Below are positions 5,087 through 11,390 of a DNA stretch of 11,390 bases, piece by piece. The notes beneath the pieces are model-generated. The model made no database searches. It was not told the DNA's origin and worked only from the letters and a program-made list of their open reading frames with translations. This DNA is from DASQFQ01 sp035633075 (GTDB lineage: Bacteria; Actinomycetota; Thermoleophilia; Solirubrobacterales; Solirubrobacteraceae), in the NCBI GenBank assembly GCA_035633075.1, contig DASQFQ010000139.1, positions 1-11,390 of the forward strand. Reading direction: 5' to 3'. Each line of letters begins with the position of its first letter. The stretch's first letter is position 1. The translations under genes were made by a program, and so were the position numbers.

Positions 5087-6949
5087 TTACTCGGCTCGGA
5101 CCGTGCGATTCTTGCCCGAGCGCTTGGCCCGGTACAGCGCCGCGTCGGCGGCGGCGACGAGCATGTCCTTGTCGGCGTCGCTCTCGCCCTCGAACGACGC
5201 GGCACCGAACGAGGCCGTGACCTGCAGGATGCCTCCGCCCTCGATCAGCGGCAGCTCGAGCGCCTCGATCCGCTGGCGCACGCGCTCGGCGAACTGGTAG
5301 GCGCCCTCGAGGTCGGTCTGCGGCAGCGCGACCGCCATCTCCTCGCCACCGTAGCGGGCGGGCTCGTCGATCTCGCGCGAGGAGTCCCTCAGGACGCGGG
5401 CGACCTCGCGGAGGACGAGATCGCCCTGCATGTGGCCGTAGGTGTCGTTGACACGCTTGAAGTTGTCGATGTCGAGCATGATCAGCCCCATCCCCTGCCC
5501 GAAGCGCTTCGCGCGCTCGACCTCGGTGGCCATGACCTCCTGGAAGCGCCGGTGGTTGAACAGCCCGGTGAGCTCGTCGGTGACCGCCTGGCGCTGGACG
5601 GTCTCGTGGAGGTCGACGTTCTCGAGCGATACGCCGGCCTGGTTGGCCAGGTAGGAGAACAGCTCGCGCTCGGCTGCGGTGAACAAGCGTCCTGTCCGCG
5701 CCACCGAGATGAGCCCGAGGACCCGCCCGCCCTCGGTGGCGCGCAGCGGATGCGAGAGCGCCGTGGCCTCGCCGACCTGCGTCTCCGCCGCCTGCTCGGC
5801 CTCGAGCGCGGCCGCCTCCGCGGCGCGGATGGCCTCCCGGAAGCTCTCCACGTCGCCCTCGCTGGCGACCTGCTCGAATCGAAGCTGCGGGCCCTCGCGC
5901 AGCGCCGCCCGGCCGCAGTCGGCGCCCACGCCGTCGACCGCCGTGTGCACCACGATCTTCAGCAGCGCGTCGCGGTCCAGGCCCTTGGTTAAGGACTCGC
6001 CGACACGCCGGATCGCCCCGCGAACGCGCGCACGCTCGAGCTGGAGCTCCTCGAGACGCCCCTCGAGCTCGCGCGCCATCAAGTTGAACTCCGTGCCCAG
6101 CGCGGCGAACTCGTCGTTGCCCTCGGTCGGCACCGCGATGCGAAAGTCTCCACTGGCCAGCCGGCGCGCGGCGTCGAGCAGCCGCTGGATCTGCGCCTGC
6201 AGCGAGCGCGAGACAGTGAGAGCGAAGGCGAAGGCCGCGATCAGCGCCGCCGCGAGAATGGCGATGACCTCGAGCGCGGAGGCGCTCACCCTGCCCGAGG
6301 TGTCGTCGGCGAGCAGCCGCACCACGACGCGCCCGGTCTCGAAGCCTGGGGCGTCGAATCCGGTGAGGCGAAACTCGCGTCCGTCAACTCTCGCGGCGCC
6401 GCGCAGCGGCAACCCCCGTGAGTCGGGCTCAGTCAGCGTCGAGGCGAGGGTCCCGTCGGGTCCCGAGACGACCACCTCGGCCCCCGTGACGCGCGCGGCG
6501 AGGCGTGCATACTCCACCGCGCTCACGACCGACGCGACGAGCTCTCCGGCGGGACGGTCCGTCCCGTCGACCAGGCGAGTGTGAGCGGGGGCGATTCCGT
6601 CCGGGGCGCCCGACTCGAAGCGGCCGGTCCTGGTGAGGCGCATGACCGCCCGTCGTGTCCGCGCGCGGCGAGCGACCTCGTCGAAGCGCGCCTGGATCCT
6701 CTGGCGATCCCCGCCCTGGATCGCCGTGGCGAGCTCCCGGTCGCGGCCGATCGTGCGCCCCGCGGCCTCCGCACGGTCCTGGAACTCGCGGAACAGCCCC
6801 GACGCGGAGCGCTGCGCCGTGCTGAGCTGGGCGTTGATCTTGCCCTCCTCGGAGTCGCGCGCCAGCACGAAGCCCACGGCCGCCACCACGATCATCGGAA
6901 GGATGACGAGGACGATGAAGAAGACGGTGAGTCGATTGCGAAAGCTCAT
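5087..6949 (-). CDS. Membrane-bound diguanylate cyclase with HAMP, GAF and GGDEF (GGEEM) domains
   Basis: A 620-residue signalling enzyme predicted to make cyclic di-GMP from two GTP. Order: membrane segment 8-30, extracytoplasmic sensor 31-222 (helical first half, then a strand-rich part with VVVSGPDGTLAST at 159-171, Cache-like by inference), membrane segment 224-246, HAMP 247-300, GAF about 315-450, GGDEF domain 455-618. The cyclase domain starts with TDELTGLFNHRRF, has LDIDNFKRVNDTYGH (492-506) with the metal-binding Asp, and RYGGEEM at 532-538. The Phe of GGEEF is Met, a variant I believe is still active. The product-inhibition site RxxD is intact: REID at 525-528, exactly five residues before GGEE. 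Start ATG at 6949 precedes the first membrane helix; no good Shine-Dalgarno is seen. It is the first gene of a leftward group with the acidic protein and PhzF. The signal sensed is unknown. Confidence 0.95.
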   Translation of the reverse strand: MSFRNRLTVFFIVLVILPMIVVAAVGFVLARDSEEGKINAQLSTAQRSASGLFREFQDRAEAAGRTIGRDRELATAIQGGDRQRIQARFDEVARRARTRRAVMRLTRTGRFESGAPDGIAPAHTRLVDGTDRPAGELVASVVSAVEYARLAARVTGAEVVVSGPDGTLASTLTEPDSRGLPLRGAARVDGREFRLTGFDAPGFETGRVVVRLLADDTSGRVSASALEVIAILAAALIAAFAFALTVSRSLQAQIQRLLDAARRLASGDFRIAVPTEGNDEFAALGTEFNLMARELEGRLEELQLERARVRGAIRRVGESLTKGLDRDALLKIVVHTAVDGVGADCGRAALREGPQLRFEQVASEGDVESFREAIRAAEAAALEAEQAAETQVGEATALSHPLRATEGGRVLGLISVARTGRLFTAAERELFSYLANQAGVSLENVDLHETVQRQAVTDELTGLFNHRRFQEVMATEVERAKRFGQGMGLIMLDIDNFKRVNDTYGHMQGDLVLREVARVLRDSSREIDEPARYGGEEMAVALPQTDLEGAYQFAERVRQRIEALELPLIEGGGILQVTASFGAASFEGESDADKDMLVAAADAALYRAKRSGKNRTVRAE

Positions 6950-6989
6950 TTGGGCACCGGGCAGCCGGCCAGCCTAGCCGCGCCACAGG

Positions 6990-6995
6990 TACAAT
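6990..6995 (+). promoter_or_regulatory. Possible -10 element of tRNA-Ala(CGC)
   Basis: TACAAT on the plus strand matches the -10 consensus at five of six positions and lies 43 bases before the mature tRNA. No good -35 is found at the expected spacing. It falls in the short divergent gap between the cyclase start and the tRNA, which must also hold the cyclase promoter. Confidence 0.35.
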
Positions 6996-7038
6996 CGGCG
7001 TTCCGACGGCCGTGCGTGAACAACGTATGTCCACGCCG

Positions 7039-7111
7039 GGGGCTATAGCTCAGTTGGGAGAGCGCCTGGATCGCACCCAGGAGGTCGGGGGTTCGAGTCC
7101 CCCTAGCTCCA
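7039..7111 (+). tRNA. tRNA-Ala, anticodon CGC
   Basis: The acceptor stem GGGGCTA (7039-7045) pairs with TAGCTCC (7104-7110), with A7111 as discriminator. The D arm is GCTC-AGTTGGGA-GAGC. The anticodon stem CCTGG/CCAGG holds the loop ATCGCAC, with anticodon CGC at 7073-7075. The T arm is GGGGG-TTCGAGT-CCCCC. The third acceptor pair is G.U, the alanine identity element. CCA is not encoded. It reads GCG codons, which are abundant in this GC-rich genome. Confidence 0.96.
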
Positions 7112-7364
7112 TTTCCCGAACCCAGCGGCGGAGCCAAGGATGGCTCCCGGCCCGGCGGCCACTGAGGCGGCCGTCATCGGGGCGAACCGAGACCCCGTCC
7201 CGTGGGCTTCTGATCCAGTGCCCGCTGCGGCGACGCCGGTAGGCGGCGTCGCGCTGGACCTGCGCGATGAGCTGCGGTACACGAGGCGCTTGCACGCGTC
7301 GGGCTCCCCGCCATCGTCCGAGGCCTCCATCGCGAAGCGGGCGACTGAGCAGACTGCGCAGCGC
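7112..7364. other. Intergenic region between tRNA-Ala(CGC) and the GGDEF/HD-GYP gene, with a second nested hairpin
   Basis: Besides the hairpin at 7130-7147, a second structure lies at 7214-7258. TCCAG plus a T.G wobble (7214-7219 with 7253-7258) form an outer stem of six pairs. GCGACGCC (7230-7237) and GGCGTCGC (7245-7252) form an inner stem of eight, with a 10-base bulge on the left side. It could be a terminator for the leftward gene, which ends at 7365, or a remnant with no role. No reading frame in this 253-base stretch looks like protein. Confidence 0.35.
7130..7147 (+). terminator. Hairpin after tRNA-Ala(CGC)
   Basis: GGAGCCA (7130-7136), the loop AGGA, and TGGCTCC (7141-7147) make a seven-pair perfect stem starting 18 bases after the tRNA. 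There is no T-run. The position suits a terminator or processing signal for the tRNA precursor. Confidence 0.4.
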
Positions 7365-9086
7365 CTAGGTAAGGGCCATAGCCGGTGACGCACGATCGTC
7401 CGCCCGTGCGTCGCGGCTGTCGAGCACCGCGAGGAAAGCGGTGACGACGACAGGGTCGAACTGGGCTCCCGAGCACGCGCGCAGTTCCAGGCGCGCGCTA
7501 TCTACCGATCGTGCCTGGGCGTAGGGTCTCTCCTCGGTCATCGCGCAGAAGGCGTCGGCGGCGAAGATGATCCGAGCGCCGATCGGGATCTCCTCACCGG
7601 CAAGCCCGTCGGGATAGCCATGGCCGTCCCAGCGCTCGTGCGACCAGCGCACCAATGACGCCACGTGCTCCAGCGAGGGGATACCGCCAAGGATTCGCTC
7701 GCCGATGATGCTGTGGCGGCGCATGAACTCCCACTCCTCGTCGTTGAGGGGCCCTACCTTGGTCAGGATCGCCGAGGGGATGGCGACCTTGCCGAGGTCG
7801 TGCAGCTCCGCGGCGCGTTTCACCCCCCGGACATCGTCCACAGAGAGGCCGAGCTCCTCGGCGCAGGCCACGGCCAGGTCCGCCACCTGTTTGACATGGC
7901 TGCCGAGGCCCGGGTGGTGCTCGTCGAGCATCCGCATCAGTGTCGTGGACATCCCCTGCTCGGCGCTGGGGTGCGCTCTGACCTTGGCCGCGTACATCCG
8001 GGAGTCCGCGAGGCGCAGCGCCGCGGTGGGGTCACGGGCTTCCTCGGGCACCCGGGCCAGCCCCGCCGCGGCCGTGATGTCAAATCCCTCGCCCTCGTCG
8101 CTGAGCGCCTCGCTCAGAAGCGCGTGTGCCTCGTCCGCGGGCATGTCTCCGAAGAACAGGACGCAGAACTCGTCCCCGCCGAGCCGAGCCGCGATCCCGC
8201 GGCCCTCGCAGGCCGCCGCAAGCTTGCGGCCGAGCCGCCTCAGCAGCGCGTCGCCGGCGGGATGGCCGAAGGTGTCGTTGTAGCGCTTGAAGCCGTTCAG
8301 ATCGGCGATCGTCAGGGTGAAGCTCTGGTTCCCGTTGCTGCGATACTCGAGCTCCTCGAGCAGGGCACGCCGGTTCGGAAGGCCGGTCAGCTCGTCGGTG
8401 CGGGCCTCCTCCGCGGTCATGTCGAAGGCGGCGCGCATCGTGGCCTCCGAGCGCCGCCGGTAAAGGCTCAGCAGCCACCCGCACCCCGCCACACCGCCCA
8501 GCCCGAGCGGAATGAGCGTGAACGCGGTGACGCGAACGGTGCGTTCGGTCGCCGTCACGGACTGGAGCTTCGTCACCAGCAAGCGTGAGGGATCCGCGTC
8601 AAGGTCGTTCAGGAGCACCTGGAGCTCCGCCATGATGTCCTCCATCTCCTCCTCTGCCCCCGCAGTGCCGTTGCTGTCGTAGCCCGGCGGCCTGGCGAGG
8701 AACTGCTCGATCGCAGGCTTCAGCCGCTCGACGATCGGCTTGCCCTGCTCGGCGATCTGGCTGGCCTGGCGAACCCCGCCATTCTCCATGCGGTCTAGCG
8801 CGTCGTCGAGCACCCGCTGCGCCTTGCGCAGCTTTGCGAGCTCGCTCGGGACGATTCGCACCTCGAGCGCGTCGGTAGACGTGTCGATCATGCTCAGCGC
8901 CTGGATGGCACGCAGGTGCCCCGATGTCTGGACGCCCGCCTGGGAAAGCCCATGGGCGCCATTCTGCGTAACGATCGCCGCCCACACGGCAAGCGCTCCG
9001 AGCGCCACGACTGCCAGCGACATTCCGGCCACGGCGATCCGGGCGAGGAGCCTCGGGGGCGAGGCAGGGCGCGGCAACGGCGTCAT
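7365..9086 (-). CDS. Membrane protein with GGDEF and HD-GYP domains (c-di-GMP synthesis and/or degradation)
   Basis: A 573-residue c-di-GMP signalling protein. Membrane segment 14-38 is followed by an extracytoplasmic, mostly helical region of about 145 residues (40-184), like a four-helix-bundle sensor, and a second membrane segment at 186-209. The GGDEF domain (about 226-366) begins TDELTGLPNRR, has IADLNGFKRYNDTFGH (260-275) and an intact GGDEF at 303-307; the RxxD inhibitory site is absent. The HD-GYP domain (about 380-560) has HVKQV (397-401), HDLGK (429-433), RHSIIGERIL (457-466), SHERWDGHGYPDGL (482-495) and FAADAF (508-513). Ser482 replaces the first His of the usual HHE. HD-GYP domains hydrolyse c-di-GMP to pGpG or GMP, so the protein may be bifunctional. 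The open frame extends to 9548, but ATG at 9086 directly precedes the first membrane helix and has AGGA (9092-9095) five bases before it. Located 251 bases after the flavoprotein fusion on the same strand. Confidence 0.94.
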   Translation of the reverse strand: MTPLPRPASPPRLLARIAVAGMSLAVVALGALAVWAAIVTQNGAHGLSQAGVQTSGHLRAIQALSMIDTSTDALEVRIVPSELAKLRKAQRVLDDALDRMENGGVRQASQIAEQGKPIVERLKPAIEQFLARPPGYDSNGTAGAEEEMEDIMAELQVLLNDLDADPSRLLVTKLQSVTATERTVRVTAFTLIPLGLGGVAGCGWLLSLYRRRSEATMRAAFDMTAEEARTDELTGLPNRRALLEELEYRSNGNQSFTLTIADLNGFKRYNDTFGHPAGDALLRRLGRKLAAACEGRGIAARLGGDEFCVLFFGDMPADEAHALLSEALSDEGEGFDITAAAGLARVPEEARDPTAALRLADSRMYAAKVRAHPSAEQGMSTTLMRMLDEHHPGLGSHVKQVADLAVACAEELGLSVDDVRGVKRAAELHDLGKVAIPSAILTKVGPLNDEEWEFMRRHSIIGERILGGIPSLEHVASLVRWSHERWDGHGYPDGLAGEEIPIGARIIFAADAFCAMTEERPYAQARSVDSARLELRACSGAQFDPVVVTAFLAVLDSRDARADDRASPAMALT

Positions 9087-9182
9087 GCTCGTCCTATCGG
9101 CAGGGAGACCCACCCACAGGAGGTCGGATCGCAAGGACCATCGATTCCGGCCTCTACAGGACGAAGGCAGGCGCAGGGTCCC

Positions 9183-9290
9183 CCGCCGGAGGAGACGGCG
9201 ACCCTCGGCGGGACCGCGCCTCCCGCGCAACCGGGCACGCCGACGCCCGAGCCGACGACCGCACCGCCGGCAGCGGCGCCTGAATCCGCG
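9183..9290 (+). pseudogene. Orphan Pro/Thr-rich open segment, possible gene-tail remnant
   Basis: In the 251-base gap between two leftward genes, the plus strand reads PPEETATLGGTAPPAQPG, then TPTPEPTTAPPAAAPES. This composition is typical of linkers or tails of exported actinobacterial proteins. No start codon with a ribosome binding site leads into it, and the frame continues both ways into antisense of the neighbouring genes. It may be the degraded end of an old gene or just GC-rich chance. The gap should also contain the promoter of the GGDEF/HD-GYP gene, which I cannot pick out. Confidence 0.25.
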
Positions 9291-9337
9291 CGCTACTCGT
9301 CCCGTCTGCAGGCAAGGCCCGGGTGCAAGCGGCGTCG

Positions 9338-11050
9338 TCAGCGTCCGATCACGACGGCGGGCTCCTTTGGATGGCCGCGCGGATGCAGCCGGTCGGCCGC
9401 GAACAGGCGGTGGAGGAGCTGAATCGCAACCGAGCCCTCTCCAACTGCAGACGCCACGCGCTTCACGGACCCGTGCCGAACGTCGCCCGCCGCGAAAACC
9501 CCCGGCATGCTCGTCTCGAGCAGAAACGGACTGCGATCGAGCGGCCAAGCGTGGTCGTCGCGAAGATCCGTTCCCGTGAGGACGAAACCCCGCGCATCCC
9601 TATCGACCTCCGGTGGCAGCCAGTCAGTGTGCGGGCGCGCTCCGATCATGAGGAAGAGCCCGTCGGCGTCGACGGTCTCCTCCCTTCCCTCGGCGCGATC
9701 ACGAAGCACGAGGTGCTCCAGCCACCCGTCGCCCCCACCGCCGACGATCTCGGTCCCGAGACGGACCTGAAGCCGTGGCGTCGCCTCCACCTGGCGGAGC
9801 AAGTAGTGCGACATACCTGCGCCGAGCGACTGAGCACGTACCACGAGCGTGACGCGCCGGGCGTAACGAGCGAGGTACAGCGCGGCCTGTCCAGCTGAGT
9901 TCGCGCCGCCGAGGACGTAAGCGTCCTGGCCGGCAATGGCAGGCGCCTCGGAAGCCGGACCGCCGTAGAAGACGCCGGCGCCGTTCAACGCCTCGAGCGC
10001 CGGGACGCCGAGTCGGCGATAGCGGGCGCCCGTCACCAGGAGCACCGCACGGGCACGCACGCGGCCGCTGTCGGAGAGGGTGACGAAGAGCCCGTCGTGC
10101 TCGCGCCGAAGATCGGTCACCCTCTGCATGAACGCGAAGTTCGCCCCGAAGACCCAGGCCTGCTCGTACGCCTGCTGAGCCAGACGGCGACCGCTGACGC
10201 CTCGAGGGAAGCCGAGGTAGTTGCGAATCAGCGAACTGGAGGTTGCCTGGCCCCCGAGCCCGCCTCCGTCGACGACCAAGGTGCTGAATCCCTCCGAGGC
10301 GCCATACACGGCTGCCGACAGACCAGCCGGTCCGGCGCCGACGATCACAAGGTCGAAATCCATCCGCTCCGGGTTCACCGGCGAGCCCGCCGCCCTCGCG
10401 AGGTCGGCATTGCTGGGGTCTGCCAGGACCGTGCCGTCGGGAAAGACGACGATTGGGAGCTTTGCCCCCTCGCCCGCCTCAGCAACGAGGGCGCGCCCGT
10501 CGTTCGAGTCGGCCAGGCAGAACGAGTGCGGGATAGCGCAGCGCCCAAGTAGGTCTCTCAGCTCATAGGCCCTGCCAGACCAAGACTCGCCAACCACGTA
10601 GATCGTGTGTGGCGCGCCGCTCAGCGCCTCCGCCCACTCGAGCAGCAAGGTCGAGATCGCCTGATGAAAGAGCTCGTCCGGTGACGCTGACGGCCTGAGC
10701 ACGTAGTGGTCGATGCGGCCGTGGGCAATCGAGTCGAAGATCGCCTCGCCCGTCGCTCGGTCCCCCCAGCTACCCCACGCGATCAGCAGCCCGCGCTTTG
10801 CGTGCGGATGAAGGTGACGCGCCTCATCCAACAGCTCGCTCCCGGTCATCCCAGCGAGCCACTGTCCCGCAAGAATCAAGGCGACCTCCTCACCGGCAGC
10901 CGCAAGGTCCTCGAGACAGGCACGCGCCTCGTGCGACGATCGCATGCACATGACGCGGTAATGCCGCGCGTAGCGCTCGCGTAACTCTCGCTCGACGTCC
11001 CGCAGTGCGCCCGCATCCTCGTCAACGGCGACAAGCACGGGGCCAGACAT
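9338..11050 (-). CDS. Fused (pseudo-)receiver / glutaredoxin-like / thioredoxin-reductase-like FAD oxidoreductase
   Basis: A 570-residue cytoplasmic three-part fusion of the kind annotated as fused response regulator/thioredoxin-disulfide reductase. Residues 4-140 are receiver-like, with the acidic start VAVDED (7-12). The expected phosphoacceptor is Gly62 (LILAGQW) and the usual switch Lys appears as Arg119 (YVLRP). Residues 148-222 are glutaredoxin/thioredoxin-like (TIYVVGESWSGRAYELRDLL, LPIVVFPDGTVL, DPSNADLA) without CxxC. Residues 231-555 are the flavoprotein: FAD motif VIVGAGPAG (235-243), GLGGQATSS (264-272), NYLGFP (277-282), NAD(P)H motif VLGGANSAG (379-387), FAAGDVR (519-525). Where thioredoxin reductases have CATC, this one reads FYGGPASEA (361-369), so dithiol exchange as in TrxB is unlikely; NAD(P)H-dependent reduction of another acceptor is possible. 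ATG at 11050 fits the start of the receiver fold; an upstream extension in frame to 11215 is unsupported. A TAGAGT 7 bases before the ATG might be a -10 of a leaderless transcript. Confidence 0.92.
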   Translation of the reverse strand: MSGPVLVAVDEDAGALRDVERELRERYARHYRVMCMRSSHEARACLEDLAAAGEEVALILAGQWLAGMTGSELLDEARHLHPHAKRGLLIAWGSWGDRATGEAIFDSIAHGRIDHYVLRPSASPDELFHQAISTLLLEWAEALSGAPHTIYVVGESWSGRAYELRDLLGRCAIPHSFCLADSNDGRALVAEAGEGAKLPIVVFPDGTVLADPSNADLARAAGSPVNPERMDFDLVIVGAGPAGLSAAVYGASEGFSTLVVDGGGLGGQATSSSLIRNYLGFPRGVSGRRLAQQAYEQAWVFGANFAFMQRVTDLRREHDGLFVTLSDSGRVRARAVLLVTGARYRRLGVPALEALNGAGVFYGGPASEAPAIAGQDAYVLGGANSAGQAALYLARYARRVTLVVRAQSLGAGMSHYLLRQVEATPRLQVRLGTEIVGGGGDGWLEHLVLRDRAEGREETVDADGLFLMIGARPHTDWLPPEVDRDARGFVLTGTDLRDDHAWPLDRSPFLLETSMPGVFAAGDVRHGSVKRVASAVGEGSVAIQLLHRLFAADRLHPRGHPKEPAVVIGR

Positions 11051-11185
11051 GTATTGCACTCTAGTGCCCACCCTCGCCCTGGACATTCGTACGACGAGAG
11101 CCAACGCAGAGCGCGAATCACCCGTGCCGACGATGTCGCCCAACCGTGATATGAGACGTGGCAGAGCGCGGAGCGGCAGCTGGGA

Positions 11186-11344
11186 GTGCAGGCCTTTGCG
11201 TACCATCCGCGACATCCCCAGCGGGCGCCCCGCGTTGACCGAGGAGCGTCGCCGGCGCCTGTGGCCCCGACGGCCACGCCGACACCCACGCCCACGCCGT
11301 CTGCCACGCCGACGCCGGCCCTGACACCGACGCCGACGCCGTAG
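11186..11344 (+). pseudogene. Short open frame ending in a Thr-Pro repeat tail, possible gene remnant
   Basis: The frame opens after a stop at 11147-11149. From a GTG at 11186 it encodes about 52 residues ending in SPAPVAPTATPTPTPTP, then SATPTPALTPTPTP, and a TAG at 11342. Thr-Pro tails of this kind are common at the C-terminus of secreted or surface proteins in this group, but the residues before it show no domain and there is no ribosome binding site. The likely readings are the surviving end of a deleted or frameshifted gene, or a low-complexity repeat. It is divergent from the flavoprotein fusion and converges on a possible gene at the right edge. Confidence 0.3.
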
Positions 11345-11355
11345 TTGGCCGACCC

Positions 11356-11390
11356 TTAACCCAGCGCTTGCAGGCCCTTGGCCGCGCGCC
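11356..11390 (-). CDS. Possible 3' end of a leftward gene (partial, enters from the right)
   Basis: On the minus strand the last bases read RAAKGLQALG followed by TAA (11358-11356). The peptide looks like the end of an amphipathic helix and the frame is open to the edge, but ten codons are too few to identify anything. It would end 12 bases after the stop of the Thr-Pro frame on the other strand. Confidence 0.25.
   Translation of the reverse strand, partial: RAAKGLQALG

Larger units (their letters stand above)
11051..11390. other. Right-hand flank upstream of the flavoprotein fusion, 340 bases
   Basis: This stretch holds the presumed promoter of the leftward fusion gene, the Thr-Pro open segment (11240-11344) and the last bases of a possible leftward gene. 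From 11051 to about 11185 I see no convincing gene, hairpin or RNA. The in-frame leftward extension here (upstream of ATG 11050) encodes basic, unstructured-looking residues and was not accepted as protein. Confidence 0.4.

Noticed and set aside
3724..5220. Plus-strand open frame of 498 codons
   Set aside because: Complement of the PhzF and acidic protein genes; the Ser/Gly-rich stretch is the reverse reading of the 45-bp repeats.
6946..7137. Minus-strand small frame containing NGARGTRTPDLLGA
   Set aside because: It is the complement of tRNA-Ala(CGC), a known source of false protein annotations.
9118..9124. Perfect AGGAGGT Shine-Dalgarno-like sequence on the plus strand
   Set aside because: No ATG, GTG or TTG follows at a usable distance, and the downstream frame has only the orphan Pro/Thr-rich segment.
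9087..9548. N-terminal extension of the GGDEF/HD-GYP protein
   Set aside because: Overlaps the end of the flavoprotein gene and is basic and structureless; the ATG at 9086 precedes the first membrane helix and has an AGGA at a suitable distance.
1..11390. CRISPR arrays, insertion sequences, tRNA-associated attachment sites
   Set aside because: No spaced direct repeats, transposase motifs or duplicated tRNA ends were found; the 45-bp repeat is coding and tandem without spacers.

Overview
High-GC DNA (about 70%) from what looks like a chromosomal segment of an actinobacterium, probably the Solirubrobacterales/Thermoleophilia or a near relative. This rests on codon use, leaderless-type expression, Thr-Pro-rich tails and the style of the protein families; it is an inference, not a phylogenetic result. 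I see no mobile element, CRISPR array, prophage or rRNA gene. Nine complete protein genes, one partial gene at the left edge, a possible partial gene at the right edge and two tRNA genes account for most of the window.

Left part (1-3711). The 3' part of a conserved, uncharacterised, TIM-barrel-like protein gene (+) converges on a classical short-chain dehydrogenase (-). A tRNA-Ala(UGC) follows, then a secreted M15 zinc peptidase acting on the cell wall. Next comes a two-gene operon: a small ArsR-type repressor whose start codon lies inside a perfect 26-bp palindrome that also covers an extended -10 promoter, and a translationally coupled SRPBCC/AHSA1 protein. The operon ends before a strong hairpin in a convergent gap.

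Middle (3712-7111). A leftward operon-like run has three genes: a membrane diguanylate cyclase (two membrane segments, HAMP, GAF, GGEEM active site, intact inhibitory site), an acidic, proline-rich protein with a duplicated 15-residue unit, and a PhzF-family isomerase-like protein whose start overlaps the previous gene. A tRNA-Ala(CGC) lies upstream on the other strand.

Right part (7112-11390). A second membrane c-di-GMP protein combines an intact GGDEF domain with an HD-GYP domain, so the two neighbouring loci may both make c-di-GMP and one may also degrade it. Upstream of it on the same strand is a three-part fusion: receiver-like domain, glutaredoxin-like domain and thioredoxin-reductase-like flavoprotein. 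The receiver part lacks the usual phosphoacceptor aspartate and the flavoprotein part lacks the usual CxxC. The intergenic DNA on both sides of this gene carries short Thr/Pro-rich open frames on the opposite strand that look like orphan protein tails.

The most interesting points are the operator/promoter/start-codon palindrome, the pseudo-receiver flavoprotein fusion, and the diguanylate cyclase-acidic protein-PhzF gene cluster. Nothing here is a clearly new defence or mobile system.
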